Assembly (NCBI RefSeq): GCF_963678635.1
Contig: NC_087064.1
Coordinates: 72,911,465 to 72,975,464 of the forward strand
From: Symsagittifera roscoffensis
Lineage: Eukaryota; Xenacoelomorpha; Acoela; Convolutidae
DNA length: 64,000 nt
Reading direction: 5' to 3'
Program-made: the position numbers and the translations under genes
Notes under the pieces: model-generated
What the model saw: the letters and a program-made list of their open reading frames with translations, nothing else
What the model was told of the DNA's origin: nothing
Databases searched by the model: none
Shown: one piece after another, positions 42,024-54,247 of the stretch
How positions within the stretch are numbered: position 1 is the first letter of the stretch
Layout of the letters: every line of letters begins with the position of its first letter

Positions 42024-42996
42024 AAACGCAAAGTTTTGAAATCATTCAATAACTCTCTTTTTATAGGCCTTCAACCCATTTCAGGTCCATAAACTTACAA
42101 AAGAACTTTAGGCTATCAAAATTTTGCCCTTGCAGAAATATGAGCATTGAAATTAAATCGCGAGTTTTTGAGAAATCAAGATGGACTTGAAATTTATACT
42201 TTTTTGATGGCCATCATAAGTATCATTTTATGGCCTAGATGAAACTGATAATGGTGCTTGCTAGACAAAATAGAGTATAAGCCAGTGTCTTGAAACAATC
42301 TGGTTCCATCCAAAGATTGTAATGAAGCTGATCCAATAAATTAATTTAATTAAGTTAATTTCAAAGTAAAATATTTTACAAAATCATTTAAGAATTTCAA
42401 AAAATCTTGAAGAATCTGGAAGATCTTTTCAAGATTCTCTGAGAATATCTCAAATTCACCTGATGAGCTGCAGAGCCATCATACAGATTTCCTGTCATGA
42501 TTTTTGGCCTGTTTAAATTCTTATAAAATACCAAACATTTTAAGAGATGTTTTGCTATTTGTGATGAAATTCAATGTTTTTCAATATCTTACTAAGATAT
42601 TCAAGACGACTGGATCTGGGTTAGATCAGATGAAAAAAGAATTTTTTACAGCACAAAATTTACCTCAACCAGAAACAATGGTTTGAACAAAAAATTGACT
42701 TCAATTCCATTACTGGGCGATAGATAAAAAAAGAAAATTTTGATCCGCATATCAGAAAGTAACCCAATTAACACACTCTAACTTTCAAAAATGCAATTTC
42801 GTGACAAACAAAAAACTCTAGAAAAGATTTCCAGAAATTAACTTTTTAATAAAAAGGTCTCAATTTGGATATTCTGAACATTTCAACTCAAACTCAATGA
42901 CTTCTGTCAAAATTGCCCAGTGTTTGTTAATATTCATGTATTATCAGAAAAGAGCACCGAGATGACAGTGGGTATAATAGTTTAACAGCTCTCATT

Positions 42997-43116
42997 AAGA
43001 AGGGTGGGGAGGAGAAGAGAGGACAAGGGTTCCACTGGATGTCCAGGAGCAACTCCTCCATCGGAGCCTCCTTAGATCTCCTCACAGCTCAGCAGGAAGT
43101 CGCAGGACAGAAGCAG
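42997..43116 (+). other. Exon-like segment a, unit 1 (120 bp)
   Basis: Exactly 40 codons, reading KKGGEEKRGQGFHWMSRSNS and then SIGASLDLLTAQQEVAGQKQ. An AG precedes it and CAG|GTCGGG follows. The base composition is much richer in GC than the surrounding unit. Its reading frame is open in units 1, 2 and 3, with few changes. It may be an exon of a host gene captured by the repeat. No family is recognised. Confidence 0.45.
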
Positions 43117-43386
43117 GTCGGGGGTATTTACAAGCTGTTTGAAAAAAATAATCGCAAAACATACTTCTAAATCTAACGTTGTAGAAGGATAGCAAATGGT
43201 AAGTCCCAGTTAAAAACAAATTTTTAACTAATTCATGGGGGAAGCCAACAAACATTAAGCGTTGGAATCTCAAAACTTTAGATACATAAATAATTCAAAG
43301 TGTGGTCTTTTTGGTTGGGTTGAGATTGGGTAGCTTTTAAATTTCATTTCAAGAGTAGGTGTTATCACCTCAAAAATATAAAACAG

Positions 43387-43491
43387 GTGAACAAGGAGGA
43401 GGCTAGGCGTTTGAAGCAATTGTCTCTCAAACTGGAACAGGAGAGGAAACTCATCAACCAGCACAGAGCTAATCCAGAGAAAGACAAGGAT
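43387..43491 (+). other. Exon-like segment b, unit 1 (105 bp)
   Basis: Thirty-five codons between aaacag| and |gtgagtcag, a good acceptor and a good donor. It reads VNKEEARRLKQLSLKLEQER and then KLINQHRANPEKDKD, an amphipathic charged helix. Both this and segment a are multiples of three with phase 0, so they would join in frame. If unspliced, the frame runs 17 further codons to TAA 43540-43542, followed by AATAAA. Confidence 0.45.
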
Positions 43492-43833
43492 GTGAGTCAG
43501 TTTTTGATGAACAAACGCATTTCGAAACTTTTAACAATGTAAACAGAATCTTAATCAATAAAATCTTCGCCACGAAATAGTCACTCTGAAAGAACTAGGC
43601 TCTCTAAATGGGATGCAAAGTATAGGAAAGTTGCAAGATGATTGAAATTTCACAAAACCTGATAGTAACTAAATTCACATTACAAGGCCAAACTGAGCAC
43701 TGGATAGGCAAACTCAAAAAAGTCAAAATAGATCATTCAGACACGAGAAAATCTTTTTTCGGACAAAACTACACAGAGGTAGGGACGAGACAGCAATCCT
43801 CATAATAAAAGTAATAAATTGTTTACAGCATAG

Positions 43834-44136
43834 GTTCACATTGATCAATATAATTTATATAAAAGACCACTTGAAAGAACCCAATCTGGGGAACCGTCAT
43901 TAGACAAATTCTGCCTGTTTTCGGACGTCTCTGAGCTCAAAAAAGAACAGGTTCTAACTGGGATGGTGGTGCAATGTATTAAAATTATTAACTCTTCATT
44001 TCCAATTAATGTCGTCTCTAGAAACTTATGGAGAAAGTTGTTAATTTCTTTACTTGTCTTTTTTCTAATCAATCCAAAAAAGCCGGAAAAAGTTTGTGAG
44101 ACAGTTATAGAGTTTTCAAGTTCTAAAAACAACTGA
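43834..44136 (+). other. Conserved ~100-codon ORF, unit 1
   Basis: Reads VHIDQYNLYKRPLERTQSGE and goes on to FSSSKNN before TGA. No ATG opens it. The frame is open here and in unit 3 but stops early in units 2 and 4. It has a hydrophobic middle (LLISLLVFFLI). Function unknown. Confidence 0.35.
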
Positions 44137-44314
44137 AAACTTATGGTGTTGTTTAGAGTTGATCACTAATTTCTTTATTCGTTCATGATTATGATGTAGT
44201 TTGAATAGTTCATCAGATATGATTAGTTTGCTGAGAGTCACAGATTCACATTTACCGCAAATAGTTTTACAGAGAAGTTTTAAAATGAACTTTTTTTATA
44301 TTATATTTTTTCAT

Positions 44315-44958
44315 TTATTCGCGCAACAAATATACCGGTTCGAATTTTTTCTTGAAATTTAAGACTCTAGTTATTCTGTTAATAATGAGATCAATCTTGT
44401 CAAAGTTTGATTTGGAAGTCGACCCGTATATTAACACGCCATGTTCAATAACAACTTTAACGTATGCTTGGTAAAACTGGTTCAGTTGCGGTCTGTTTAA
44501 AATCTTACGCAGTTGATAAATAATTCCACAGTTTTTACTTAGCGTCAAATATCACAGCGTTTAATTTAATTCTACACGTGGTGATAAAAACTACAGAGCA
44601 ATCAACGCTGTGATAATTGACGCTTTAAATATCAAAAATTTAAACGCAGTTTTTTATTGAGATACAAACCCGGATATTTGAAAACAAATTTTTGCTCATT
44701 GGCTTCCTTGTTCGTTTTAATTAAATACTTGTTTTTTCATTCCGTTTTGTGAACCTAATTGTTTTAGTTTTATCTAATTTCAAAGTCAGTTCGCTTTTGT
44801 CCAAACATTCCTTTGCTTTTGTCAATGTATTATCAAGGTTTTCAATCAATATTGATTTTTCAGTCCGAGTTTTGATGGCTGTATAATTGGCACAGAGATA
44901 GACACTTGTGTTTGCATTTAATTTTGGTATATCATTAATAAACAGAATGAAAAGTAGA
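44315..44958 (-). pseudogene. Non-LTR reverse transcriptase relic, unit 1
   Basis: On the minus strand, from 44958 downward, PLLFILFINDIPKLNANTSV is followed by YLCANYTAIKTRTEKS, LTLKLDKTKTIRFTKRN and, after stops, LSKNCGIIYQLRKILN and VVIEHGVLIYGSTSKSNFDK (44548-44315). This is the palm-to-thumb part of a Jockey/CR1-like reverse transcriptase. The catalytic YADD is CANY here, so the copy could not polymerise. Two frame breaks separate the parts. Confidence 0.75.
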
Positions 44959-45300
44959 GGTTTGTTGAGGCTTGGAAACTGTTTTCCTCTAGATCTTCAG
45001 CAATTAGTTTATAATTTTAATTATTAATACCTCAACTTTCTGACTTAAGTTTGATTCTTCTATTGCATCTTAAGCTAAGAACAACAACTTTTTGACGTAA
45101 ATTGAAAAATAAATTAAAAAATCATTATTCGTGAACTTATAGAGAAATATTAGTATTTTAAATTGAACAAATTTTAGTGAAAAAACTGAGAAAACAATTT
45201 TTCTTGTTAATCTATGTAGAAATGATTTTTTCAGATTCCTGATATGGGAAAAATTTGTGTTCCAAATACGACAACAGTCTTTATTGTTTTATATTTTAAT

Positions 45301-45559
45301 CGAGCTTAGAGAAGCAATGATTTATAACGAGGCCTCTCTGAGACTACGCGAGATTTTCGCGAAAAAAAAAACTTAACTTTTTTATCCTGGAAAAAAACAT
45401 GTCAAAAAACGACGCGCAAGTTTTATAGACATAGATGGAATCAAGTATTGTCATCTAAATCATTTTGCCAGTTTAGTACGACAGATGAGACCGCTTAGCA
45501 TGCTCGAGTTCAATTTGAATGATACTCTAAGCCGGAATAAATTTCCGCTCACATTTTAA
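45301..45559 (+). pseudogene. ORF 'IELREAMIYNEA', unit 1 (broken at A runs)
   Basis: The homologue of the open frame at 57692-57997. It is broken here by an A run of ten where unit 4 has nine. Confidence 0.35.
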
Positions 45560-45635
45560 AAGCACGAAATATTTCGCGGGTTTTTTCTCCTAAGTTGGTC
45601 AAATTGGTAATCTTTAAACCCCTATAACTTCCCAA

Positions 45636-45827
45636 TTACCCCGTTGGATCACAGGTAAATGTTTTTTGTTTTAAGTTTGAGATCCGGACAACAAAAATTT
45701 TGTCGAATTTTGTCTGGAGAATTTGGTTTGGAGAATCAACCGACCCGAGCACAATTATTCTCTCCTTCTCTTCGAAATCAGAACAATAAATATTGACATG
45801 CCTCTTGTAGTTGCTCAAACAAATCAA
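45636..45827 (-). other. Conserved minus-strand ORF (~63 codons), unit 1
   Basis: Reads ICLSNYKRHVNIYCSDFEEK on the minus strand. Copies are at 50274-50477, 54899-55123 and 58052-58276. Conservation equals that of the surrounding repeat, so coding is unproven. Confidence 0.25.
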
Positions 45828-46000
45828 TATAGAAGAAACTTATGCAAAAGTGGCAAAAAATGTGTTAAAATTCAAACCGACAAAGAAAAATAACGTTTCC
45901 AACTCAAAACAGTTGCATATTTTAGATATAAATACCCACTCGGGCTAAAGAAAAAATTTTATGCAAAAAAAATTGTAGCCTAGATTCCCATTGATATTTA

Positions 46001-46222
46001 TTGTTTTGTCCTGACAAAACAGTTGATAGTGCCAAGCAAAAGCCTGATATTGTTAAGTTACCCATCGATACCATTGACAATTACCCAAGGTACATTTCTG
46101 ACAGACTTTTTCTAAGACTTGACAGGTCATACCAAATAACTGAAGTGACGACAAAAATTTTTTTGCACACTTTAGAGCATTGTGTTGGTACCGTTTTTTT
46201 AATAATTAAAAAAATAAATTAA
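46001..46222 (+). other. Conserved ORF 'CPDKTVDSA' (73 codons), unit 1
   Basis: Open from a TTG codon with a TGA just upstream, and no ATG. Copies at 50639-50860 and 55285-55506 are open too. Unit 4 lacks it through a deletion and unit 5 has it broken. Function unknown. Confidence 0.3.
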
Positions 46223-47637
46223 TTGAAGCAGAATGTATCTTTTAGTATGTTTTTGCATCGCTTACTGAAAACTTATTGCCTCATCCTTTTTTAATGAAAC
46301 GCAAGAGTTTCAAAAACCTGACTTTGTAGCGTTTTTAACACTGCCCTACTGTGAAAATTTGATTCGTTTGGACAACGAAGCTTTACTCTACGGGATTGTT
46401 CATAGATTCAAAATTTAATTGTATATATATCAAAACAAAACACTGAAACTGTTAATTTTTCTGAAGCTTTGACAGTCAAATTATGTCTTTAGAGAGTAAA
46501 TTTCAATCTGACTGCACTTGTGGGACAAGTGTTTTTACAGTCTGGACTTTTTTGACTGGTTACTTTTGCAAAGCTTGTTCTAGACATTAACATTTTTCGT
46601 CTGTTGCTAGCATTCCTTTGACACTGACTTTCGACAATTTTACGATCTATCGTCAATGAGACGTTTAAACGTTACCTCGATAAAGAGCTAAACAATTTCA
46701 ATCATAACTTTCTGGACAAAAAATTTCCAAGATAATTACAGTTAATGAATAAAATTTTCAGCAGTCAAACGGAAATAACACTTTAGATTTTGGATTTTGT
46801 TTCGACCATTGAAAACGGAAAGGAGATTTGTACTCGTGTTCTTTTTTTAGTTTTTTCTTTTTCTTTGGAATATCAGATGCGCAAAATAGAGTATAAGCCA
46901 GTGTCGGGAAACAGTCTGGTTCTATAGAAAGAGTGCAATGAAGCTGACCCAATAAATTAATTTAATTAAGTTAATTTCAAAGTAAAATTTTTTGATTATC
47001 TTTACAATATCATTAAAGAATTTCAAAAAATCTTGAAGAATCTGGAAAATCTTTTCAAGATTTTCTGAGAATATCTCAAATTCACCTGATGAGCTGCAGG
47101 GCCATAATACAGATTTCATTTCATGATTTTTGGACTGTTTAAATTCTTATAAAATACCAAAATACTTCAAGAGATTTTTTGCTATTTTTAATGAAATTCA
47201 ATGCTTTTCCAAATCTTACTAAGATGTTCAAGACGACTGGATCTGGGTTAGATCAGATGAGAAAAGATATTTTTACAGCATAAAATTTACCTCAACCCCT
47301 CAACCAGAATCAAAGGTTTGAACAAAAAATTGACTTCAATTCCATTACTGAGCGATAGATAAAAAAGAAAATTTTGATCTGCATATCAGAAAGTAACCCA
47401 ATTAACACATTCTAACTCCCAGAAATACAATTTCGCGACAGACGAAAACTCTAGAAACGAACTCCAGAAATTATTTTTTTAAGAAAAAGGTCTCAATATG
47501 GATATTCTGAACATTTCAACTCAAACTCAATGTCATCTGTTCTTCTGTTAAATTTGCCCAGTGTTTGTTAATATTCATGTATTATAAGAAAAGAGCACCG
47601 AGATGACAGTGGGCGCAATAGTTCAACAGTTATCAGT

Positions 47638-47757
47638 AAGAAGGGTGGAGAGGAGAAGAGAGGACAAATGTTCCACCGGATGTCCAGGAGCAACTCCTCC
47701 ATCGGAGCCTCCTTAGATCTCCTCACAGCTCAGCAGGAAGTCGCAGGACAGAAGCAG
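47638..47757 (+). other. Exon-like segment a, unit 2
   Basis: Open, 120 bp, with the same borders as in unit 1. Differences are KRGQMFHR in place of KRGQGFHW. Confidence 0.45.
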
Positions 47758-48024
47758 GTCGGCACTATTTACAAGCCGTTTGAAAATAATTGCAAAATAT
47801 ACTTTTAAATCTAACGTAGTAGAAGGATAGCAATTGGTAGGTCCCAGTTAAAAGCAAATTTTAAACTAATTCATGGGGAAGCTAACAAACATAAAAGCGT
47901 TTGGATCTCAAAACTTTAGATACATAAATAACTCAAAGTGTGGTCTTTTTGGTTGGGTTGAGATTGGGTAGCTTTTAAGTTTCATTTCAAGAGTGGGTGG
48001 TATCACCGCAATAATATAAAACAG

Positions 48025-48129
48025 GTGAACAAGGAGGAGGCTAGGCGTCTGAAGAAATTGTCTCTCAAATTGGAACAGGAGAGGAAACTCATCAACCAAC
48101 ACAGAGCTAATCTAGAGACAGACAAAGAG
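48025..48129 (+). other. Exon-like segment b, unit 2
   Basis: Open, 105 bp, flanked by acag| and |gtgagtcag. It differs by NLETDKE for NPEKDKD. Confidence 0.45.
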
Positions 48130-48952
48130 GTGAGTCAGTTCTTGATGAACAAACGCAGTTCGAAACTTTTAACAGTGTGAACAGAATCTTAATCAATAAA
48201 ATTTTTGCCACGAAATAGTCACTCTGAAAGAATTAGGCTCTCTAAATGGGATGCAAAGTATAGGAAAGTTGCAAGATGATTAAATTTCACAAAACCTGAT
48301 AGTAACTAAATTCACATTACGAGGCCAAACTGAGCACTGGATATGCAAATTCAAAAAAGTTCAAAAGAGATCATTCAGACACGAGAAAATCTTTTTTCGG
48401 ACAAAACTACACAGAGGTAGGGACGAGACAGCAATCCTCATAATAATAGTAATAAATTCATTCCAGCAAATGTTCACATTGATCAAAATACTTTCTATAA
48501 AAGACCACTTGAAAGAACCCAATCTGGGGAACCGTCATTAGACAAATTCTGCCTGTTTTTGGACGTCTCTGAGCTCAAAAAAGAACAGGTTTTAACTGGG
48601 ATGGTGGTGCAATGTATTAAAATTATTAACTCTTAATTTCCTATTAATGTCGTCTTTAGAAACTTATGGAGAAAATTGTTAATTTCATTAATTGTCTTTT
48701 TGCTTATCAATCCAAAAAAGCCGGAAAAAGTTTGTGAGGCAGTTATAGAGTTTTCAAGTTCTAAAAACAACTGAAAACTTATGGTGTTGTTTAGAATTGA
48801 TCACTAATTCCTTTATTCGTTTATGATTATGATGTAATTTGAATAGTTCATCAGATATGATTAGTTTGCTGAGAGTCACAGATTCACAATCATCGCAAAT
48901 AGTTTTACAGAGAAGTTTTAAAATGAACTTTTTTTATATTATACATTTTCAT

Positions 48953-49598
48953 TTATTCGTGCAACAAATATACCGGTTCGAAGTTTTTCTTGAAATTTAA
49001 GACTCTAGTTATTCTGTTAAAAATGAGATCAATCTTGTCAAAGTTTGATTTGGAAGTCGACCCGTATATTAACACGCCATGTTCAATAACAACTTTAACG
49101 TATGCTTGGTAAAACTGGTTCAGTTGCAGTCTATTTAAAATCTTACGCAGTTGATAAACAATTCCACAGTTTTTACTTAGCAGCAAATATCACAGCGTTT
49201 AATTTAATTCTACACGTGGTGATAAAAATTATAGAGCAATTAACGCTGTGATAATTGACGCTTTAAATATCAAAAATTTAAACGCCGTGTTTTATTGAGA
49301 TACAAACCCAGATATTTGAAAACAAAATTTCGCTCATTGGCTTCCTTGTTCATTTTAATCAAATACTTGTTTTTTCATTCCGTTTTGTGAACCTAATTGT
49401 TTTAGTTTTATCTAATTTCAAAGTCAGTTTGCTTTTGTCCAAACATTCCTTTGCTTTTGTCAATGTATTATCAAGGTTTTCAATCAGTATTGATTTTTCA
49501 GTCCGAGTTTTGATGGCTGTATAATTGGCATAGAGATAGACACTTGTGTTTGCATTGATTTTTGGTATATCATTAATAAACAGAATGAAAAGTAGAGG
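48953..49598 (-). pseudogene. Non-LTR reverse transcriptase relic, unit 2
   Basis: Same relic as in unit 1. The catalytic motif here is YANY. The thumb piece is open at 48953-49186. Confidence 0.75.
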
Positions 49599-52274
49599 TT
49601 TGTTGAGGCTTGGAAACTGTTTTCCTCTAGATCTTCAGCAATTAGTTTATAATTTTAATTATTAATACCTCAACTTTCTGACTTAAGTTTGATTCTTCTA
49701 TTGCATCTTAAGCTAAGAACAACAACCTTTTGACGTAAATTGAAAGATAAATTAAAAAATCATTATTCGTGAACTTATAGAGAAATATTAGTATTTTAAA
49801 TTGAACAAATTTTAGTGAAAAAACTGAGAAAACAATTTTTCTTGTTAATCTATGTAGAAATGATTTTTTCAGATTCCTGATATGGGAAAAATTTTTGTTC
49901 CAAATACGACAACAGTCTTTATTGTTTTATACATTTAATCGAGCTTAGAGAAGCAATGATTTATAACGAGGCCTTTCTGAGACTACGCGAGATTTTCGCG
50001 AAAAAAAAACTTAACTTTTTTATCCTGGAAAAAAACATGTCAAAAAACGACGCGCAAGTTTTATAGACATAGATGGAATCAAGTATTGTCATCTAAATCA
50101 TTTTGCCAGTTTAGTACGACAGATGACACCGCTTAGCATGCTCGAGTTCAATTTGAATGATACTCTAAGCCGGAATAAATTTCCGCTCACGTTTTAAAAG
50201 CACGAAATATTTCGCGCGTTTTTTCTCCTAAGTTGGTCAAATTGGTAATCTTTAAACCCCTATAACTTGCCAATTACCCCGTTGGATCACAGGTAAATGT
50301 TTTTTGTTTTAAGTTTGAGATCCGGACTACAAAAATTTTGTCGAATTTTGTCTGGAGAATTTGGTTTGGAGAATCAACCGACCCGAGCACAATTATTCTC
50401 TCCTTCTCTTCGAAATCAGAACAATAAATATTGACATGCCTCTTGTAGTTGATCAAACAAATCAATATAGAAGACACTTATGCAAAAGTGGCAAAAAATT
50501 TGTTAAAATTCAAACCGACAAAGAAAAATAACGTTTCCAACTCAAAACAGTTGCATATTTTAGATATATATACCCACTCGGGCTAAAGAAAAAATTTTAT
50601 GCAAAAAAAATTGTAGCCTAGATTCCCATTGATATTTATTGTTTTGTCCTGACAAAACAGTTGATAGTGCCAAGCAAAAGCCTGATATTGTTAAGTTACC
50701 CATCGATACCATTGACAATTACCCAAGGTACATTTCTGACAGACTTTTTCTAAGACTTGACAGGTCATACCAAATAACAGAAGTGACGACAAAAATTTTT
50801 TTGCACATTTTAGAGCATTGTGTTGGTACCGTTTTTTTAATAATTAAAAAAATAAATTAATTGAAGCAGAATGTATCTTTTAGTATGTTTTTGCATCGCT
50901 TACTGAAAACTTATTGCCTCATCCTTTTTTAATGAAACGCAAGAGTTTCAAAAACCTGACTTTGTAGCGTTTTTAACACTGCCCTACTGTGAAAATTTGA
51001 TTTGTTTGGACAACGAAGCTTTGTTCTACGGGATTGTTCATAGATTCAAAATTTAATTGTATATATATCAAAACAAAACACTGAAACTGTAAATTTTTCT
51101 GAAGCTTTGACAGTCAAATTATGTCTTTAGAGAGTAAATTTCAATCTGACTGCATTTGTGAGACAAGTTTTTTTACAGTCTGGTTTTTTTTGACTAGTTA
51201 CTTTTGCAAAGCTTGTTCTAGACATTAACATTTTTCGTCTGTTGCTAGCATTCCTTTGACACTGACTTTCGACAATTTTACGATCTATCGTCAATGAGAC
51301 GTTTAAACGTTACCTCGATAAAGAGCTAAACAATTTCAATCATAACTTTCTGGACAAAAAATTTCCAAGATAATTACAGTTAATGAATAAAATTTTCAGC
51401 AGTCAAACGGAAATAACACTTTAGATTTTGGATTTTGTTTCGACCATTGAAAACGGAAAGGAGATTTGTACTCGTGTTTTTTTTTTAGTTTTTTCTTTTT
51501 CTTTGGAATATCAGATGCGCAAAATAGAGTATAAGCCAGTGTCGGGAAACAGTCTGGTTCTATAGAAAGAGTGCAATGAAGCTGATCCAATAAATTAATT
51601 TAATCAAGTTAATTTCAAAGTAAAATTTTTTGATTATCTTTACAAAATCATTAAAGAATTTCAAAAAATCTTGAAGAATCTGGAAAATCTTTTCAAGATT
51701 TTCTGAGAATATCTCAAATTCACCTGATGAACTGCAGGGCCATAATACAGATTTCATTTCATGATTTTTGGACTGTTTAAATTCTTATAAAATACCAAAA
51801 TACTTCAAGAGATTTTTTGCTATTTTTAATGAAATTCAATGCTTTTCCAAATCTTACTAAGATGTTCAAGACGACTGGATCTGGGTTAGATCAGATGAGA
51901 AAAAATATTTTTACAGCATAAAATTTACCTCAACCCCTCAACCAGAATCAAAGGTTTGAACAAAAAATTGACTTCAATTCCATTACTGAGCGAGAGATAA
52001 AAAAGAAAATTTTGATCTGCATATCAGAAAGTAACCCAATTAACACATTCTAACTCCCAGAAATACAATTTCGCGACAGACGAAAACTCTAAAACGAACT
52101 CCAGAAATTATTTTTTTAAGAAAAAGGTCTCAATTTGGATATTCTGAACATTTCAACTCAAACTCAATGACATCTGTTCTTCTGTTAAATTTGCCCAGTG
52201 TTTGTTAATATTCATGTATTATCAGAAAAGAGCACCGAGATGACAGTGGGCGCAATAGTTCAACAGCTATCAGT

Positions 52275-52394
52275 AAGAAGGGTGGAGAGGAGAAGAGAGG
52301 AAAAGGGTTCCACCGGATGTCCAGGAGCAACTCCTCCATCGGAGCCTCCTTAGATCTCCTCACAGCTCAGCAGGAAGTCGCAGGACAGAAGCAG
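52275..52394 (+). other. Exon-like segment a, unit 3
   Basis: Open, 120 bp, same borders, reading KRGKGFHRMSRSN. Confidence 0.45.
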
Positions 52395-52673
52395 GTCGGC
52401 AGTATTTACAAGCCGTTTGAAAATAATTGCAAAATATATTTTTAAATCTAACGTAGTAGAAGGATAGCAAATGGTAGGTCCCAGTTAAAAGCAAATCTTA
52501 AACTAATTCATGGGGGAAGCTAACAAACATAAAAGCGTTTGGATCTCAAGCGTTTGGATACATAAATTACTAAAAGACAACGATTGGTAGAAATTGTGGT
52601 CTTTCTGTTATTGGCTTACCAATCTGAGTAAACTTCGTTTCAAGAGTGATATCACTGCAATAATATAAAACAG

Positions 52674-52778
52674 GTGAACAAGGAGGAGGCTAGGCGTCTG
52701 AAGCAATTGTCTTTCAAGTTGGAACAGGAGAGGAAACTCATCAACCAACACAGAGCTAATCTAGAGAAAGACAAGGAG
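52674..52778 (+). other. Exon-like segment b, unit 3
   Basis: Open, 105 bp, ending NLEKDKE before |gtgagtcag. Confidence 0.45.
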
Positions 52779-53116
52779 GTGAGTCAGTTCTTGATGAACA
52801 AATGCTATTCGAAACTTTTAACAATGTGAACAGAATCTTAATCAATAAAGTCTTCGCCACCAAATAACCACTCTGAAAGAACTAGGCTCTCTAAATGGGA
52901 TGCAAAGTATAGGAAAGTTGCAAGATGATTAAATTTCACAAAACCTGATAGTAACTAAATTCACATTACGAGGCCAAACTGAGCACTGGATATGCAAATT
53001 CAAAAAAGTTCAAAAGAGATTATTCAGACACGAGAAAATCTTTTTTCGGACAAAACTACACAGAGGTAGGGACGAGACAGCAATCCTCAAAATAATAGTA
53101 ATAAATTGTTTCCAGC

Positions 53117-53423
53117 ATATGTTCACATTGATCAAAATACTTTCTACAAAAGACCACTTGAAAGAACCCAATCTGGGGAACCGTCATTAGACAAATTCTG
53201 CCTGTTTTTGGACGTCTCTGAGCTCAAAAAAGAACAAGTTTTAACTGGGATGGTGGTGCAATGTATTAAAACTATTAACTCTCAATTTCCTATTAATGTC
53301 GTCTTTAGAAACTTATGGAGAAAATTGTTAATTTCATTAATTGTATTTTTGCTAATCAATCTTAAAAAGCCGGAAAAAGTTTGTGAGGCAGTTATAGAGT
53401 TTTCAAGTTCTAAAAACAACTGA
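53117..53423 (+). other. Conserved ~100-codon ORF, unit 3 (open)
   Basis: The best preserved copy of this ORF. It follows a tttccag| acceptor-like sequence and reads YVHIDQNTFYKRPLERTQSG to FSSSKNN and TGA. The phase does not fit segment b, so a direct splice to it would put this in another frame. Confidence 0.35.
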
Positions 53424-53601
53424 AAACTTATGGTGTTGTTTAGAATTGATCACTAAATCCTTTATTCGTTTATGATTATGATGTAATTTGAATAGTTCAT
53501 CAGATATGATTAGTTTGCTGAGAGTCACAGATTCACAATCATCGCAAATAGTTTTACAGAGAAGTTTTAAAATGAACTTTTTTTATATTATATATTTTCA
53601 T

Positions 53602-54247
53602 TTATTCGTGCAACAAATATACCGGTTCGAAGTTTTTCTTGAAATTTAAGACTCTAGTTATTCTGTTAAAAATGAGATCAATCTTGTCAAAGTTTGATTT
53701 GGAAGTCGACCCGTATATTAACACGCCATGTTCAATAACAACTTTAACGTATGCTTGGTAAAACTGGTTCAGTTGCAGTCTATTTAAAATCTTACGCAGT
53801 TGATAAACAATTCCACAGTTTTTACTTAGCAGCAAATATCACAGCGTTTAATTTAATTCTACACGTGGTGATAAAAATTACAGAGCAATTAACGCTGTGA
53901 TAATTGACGCTTTAAATATCAAAAATTTAAACGCCGTGTTTTATTGAGATACAAACCCAGATATTTGAAAACAAAATTTCGCTCATTGGCTTCCTTGTTC
54001 ATTTTAATCAAATACTTGTTTTTTCATTCCGTTTTGTGAACCTAATTGTTTTAGTTTTATCTAATTTCAAAGTCAGTTCGCTTTTGTCCAAACATTCCTT
54101 TGCTTTTGTCAATGTATTATCAAGGTTTTCAATCAGTATTGATTTTTCAGTCCGAGTTTTGATGGCTGTATAATTGGCATAGAGATAGACACTTGTGTTT
54201 GCATTGAATTTTGGTATATCATTAATAAACAGAATGAAAAGTAGAGG
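53602..54247 (-). pseudogene. Non-LTR reverse transcriptase relic, unit 3
   Basis: As in unit 2, motif YANY. The thumb piece 53602-53835 is identical in sequence to that of unit 2 as far as I can read. Confidence 0.75.

Larger units (their letters stand above)
40475..42265 (+). repeat. Block F, first copy (duplicated 21 kb away)
   Basis: It starts inside the polymerase relic at gttagaacactctggaaatg and is matched closely by 61539-63355 (offset ~21,065-21,090). The block contains the end of the polymerase relic, the right arm of the inverted repeat, and a conserved 47-codon ORF. A tandem unit follows it in both places. Confidence 0.85.
42266..46881 (+). repeat. Tandem unit 1 (4,616 bp)
   Basis: The first of the head-to-tail units, phased on caaaatagagtataagccag. 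It contains, in order, two exon-like segments (+), an ORF of ~100 codons (+), a non-LTR reverse transcriptase relic (-), and several short ORFs. The junction to unit 2 is seamless. Confidence 0.85.
46882..51519 (+). repeat. Tandem unit 2 (4,638 bp)
   Basis: Closer to unit 3 than to unit 1 in many places, for example both have a 120-bp segment with FHRMSRSN where unit 1 has FHWMSRSN. Content is the same. Confidence 0.85.

Noticed and set aside
46758-47119. Minus-strand ORFs with KKKKKLKK and repeated Ile/Lys/Phe
   Set aside because: They are kept in all units only as far as the repeat itself is. They are low in complexity and T/A-rich, so coding is not supported.
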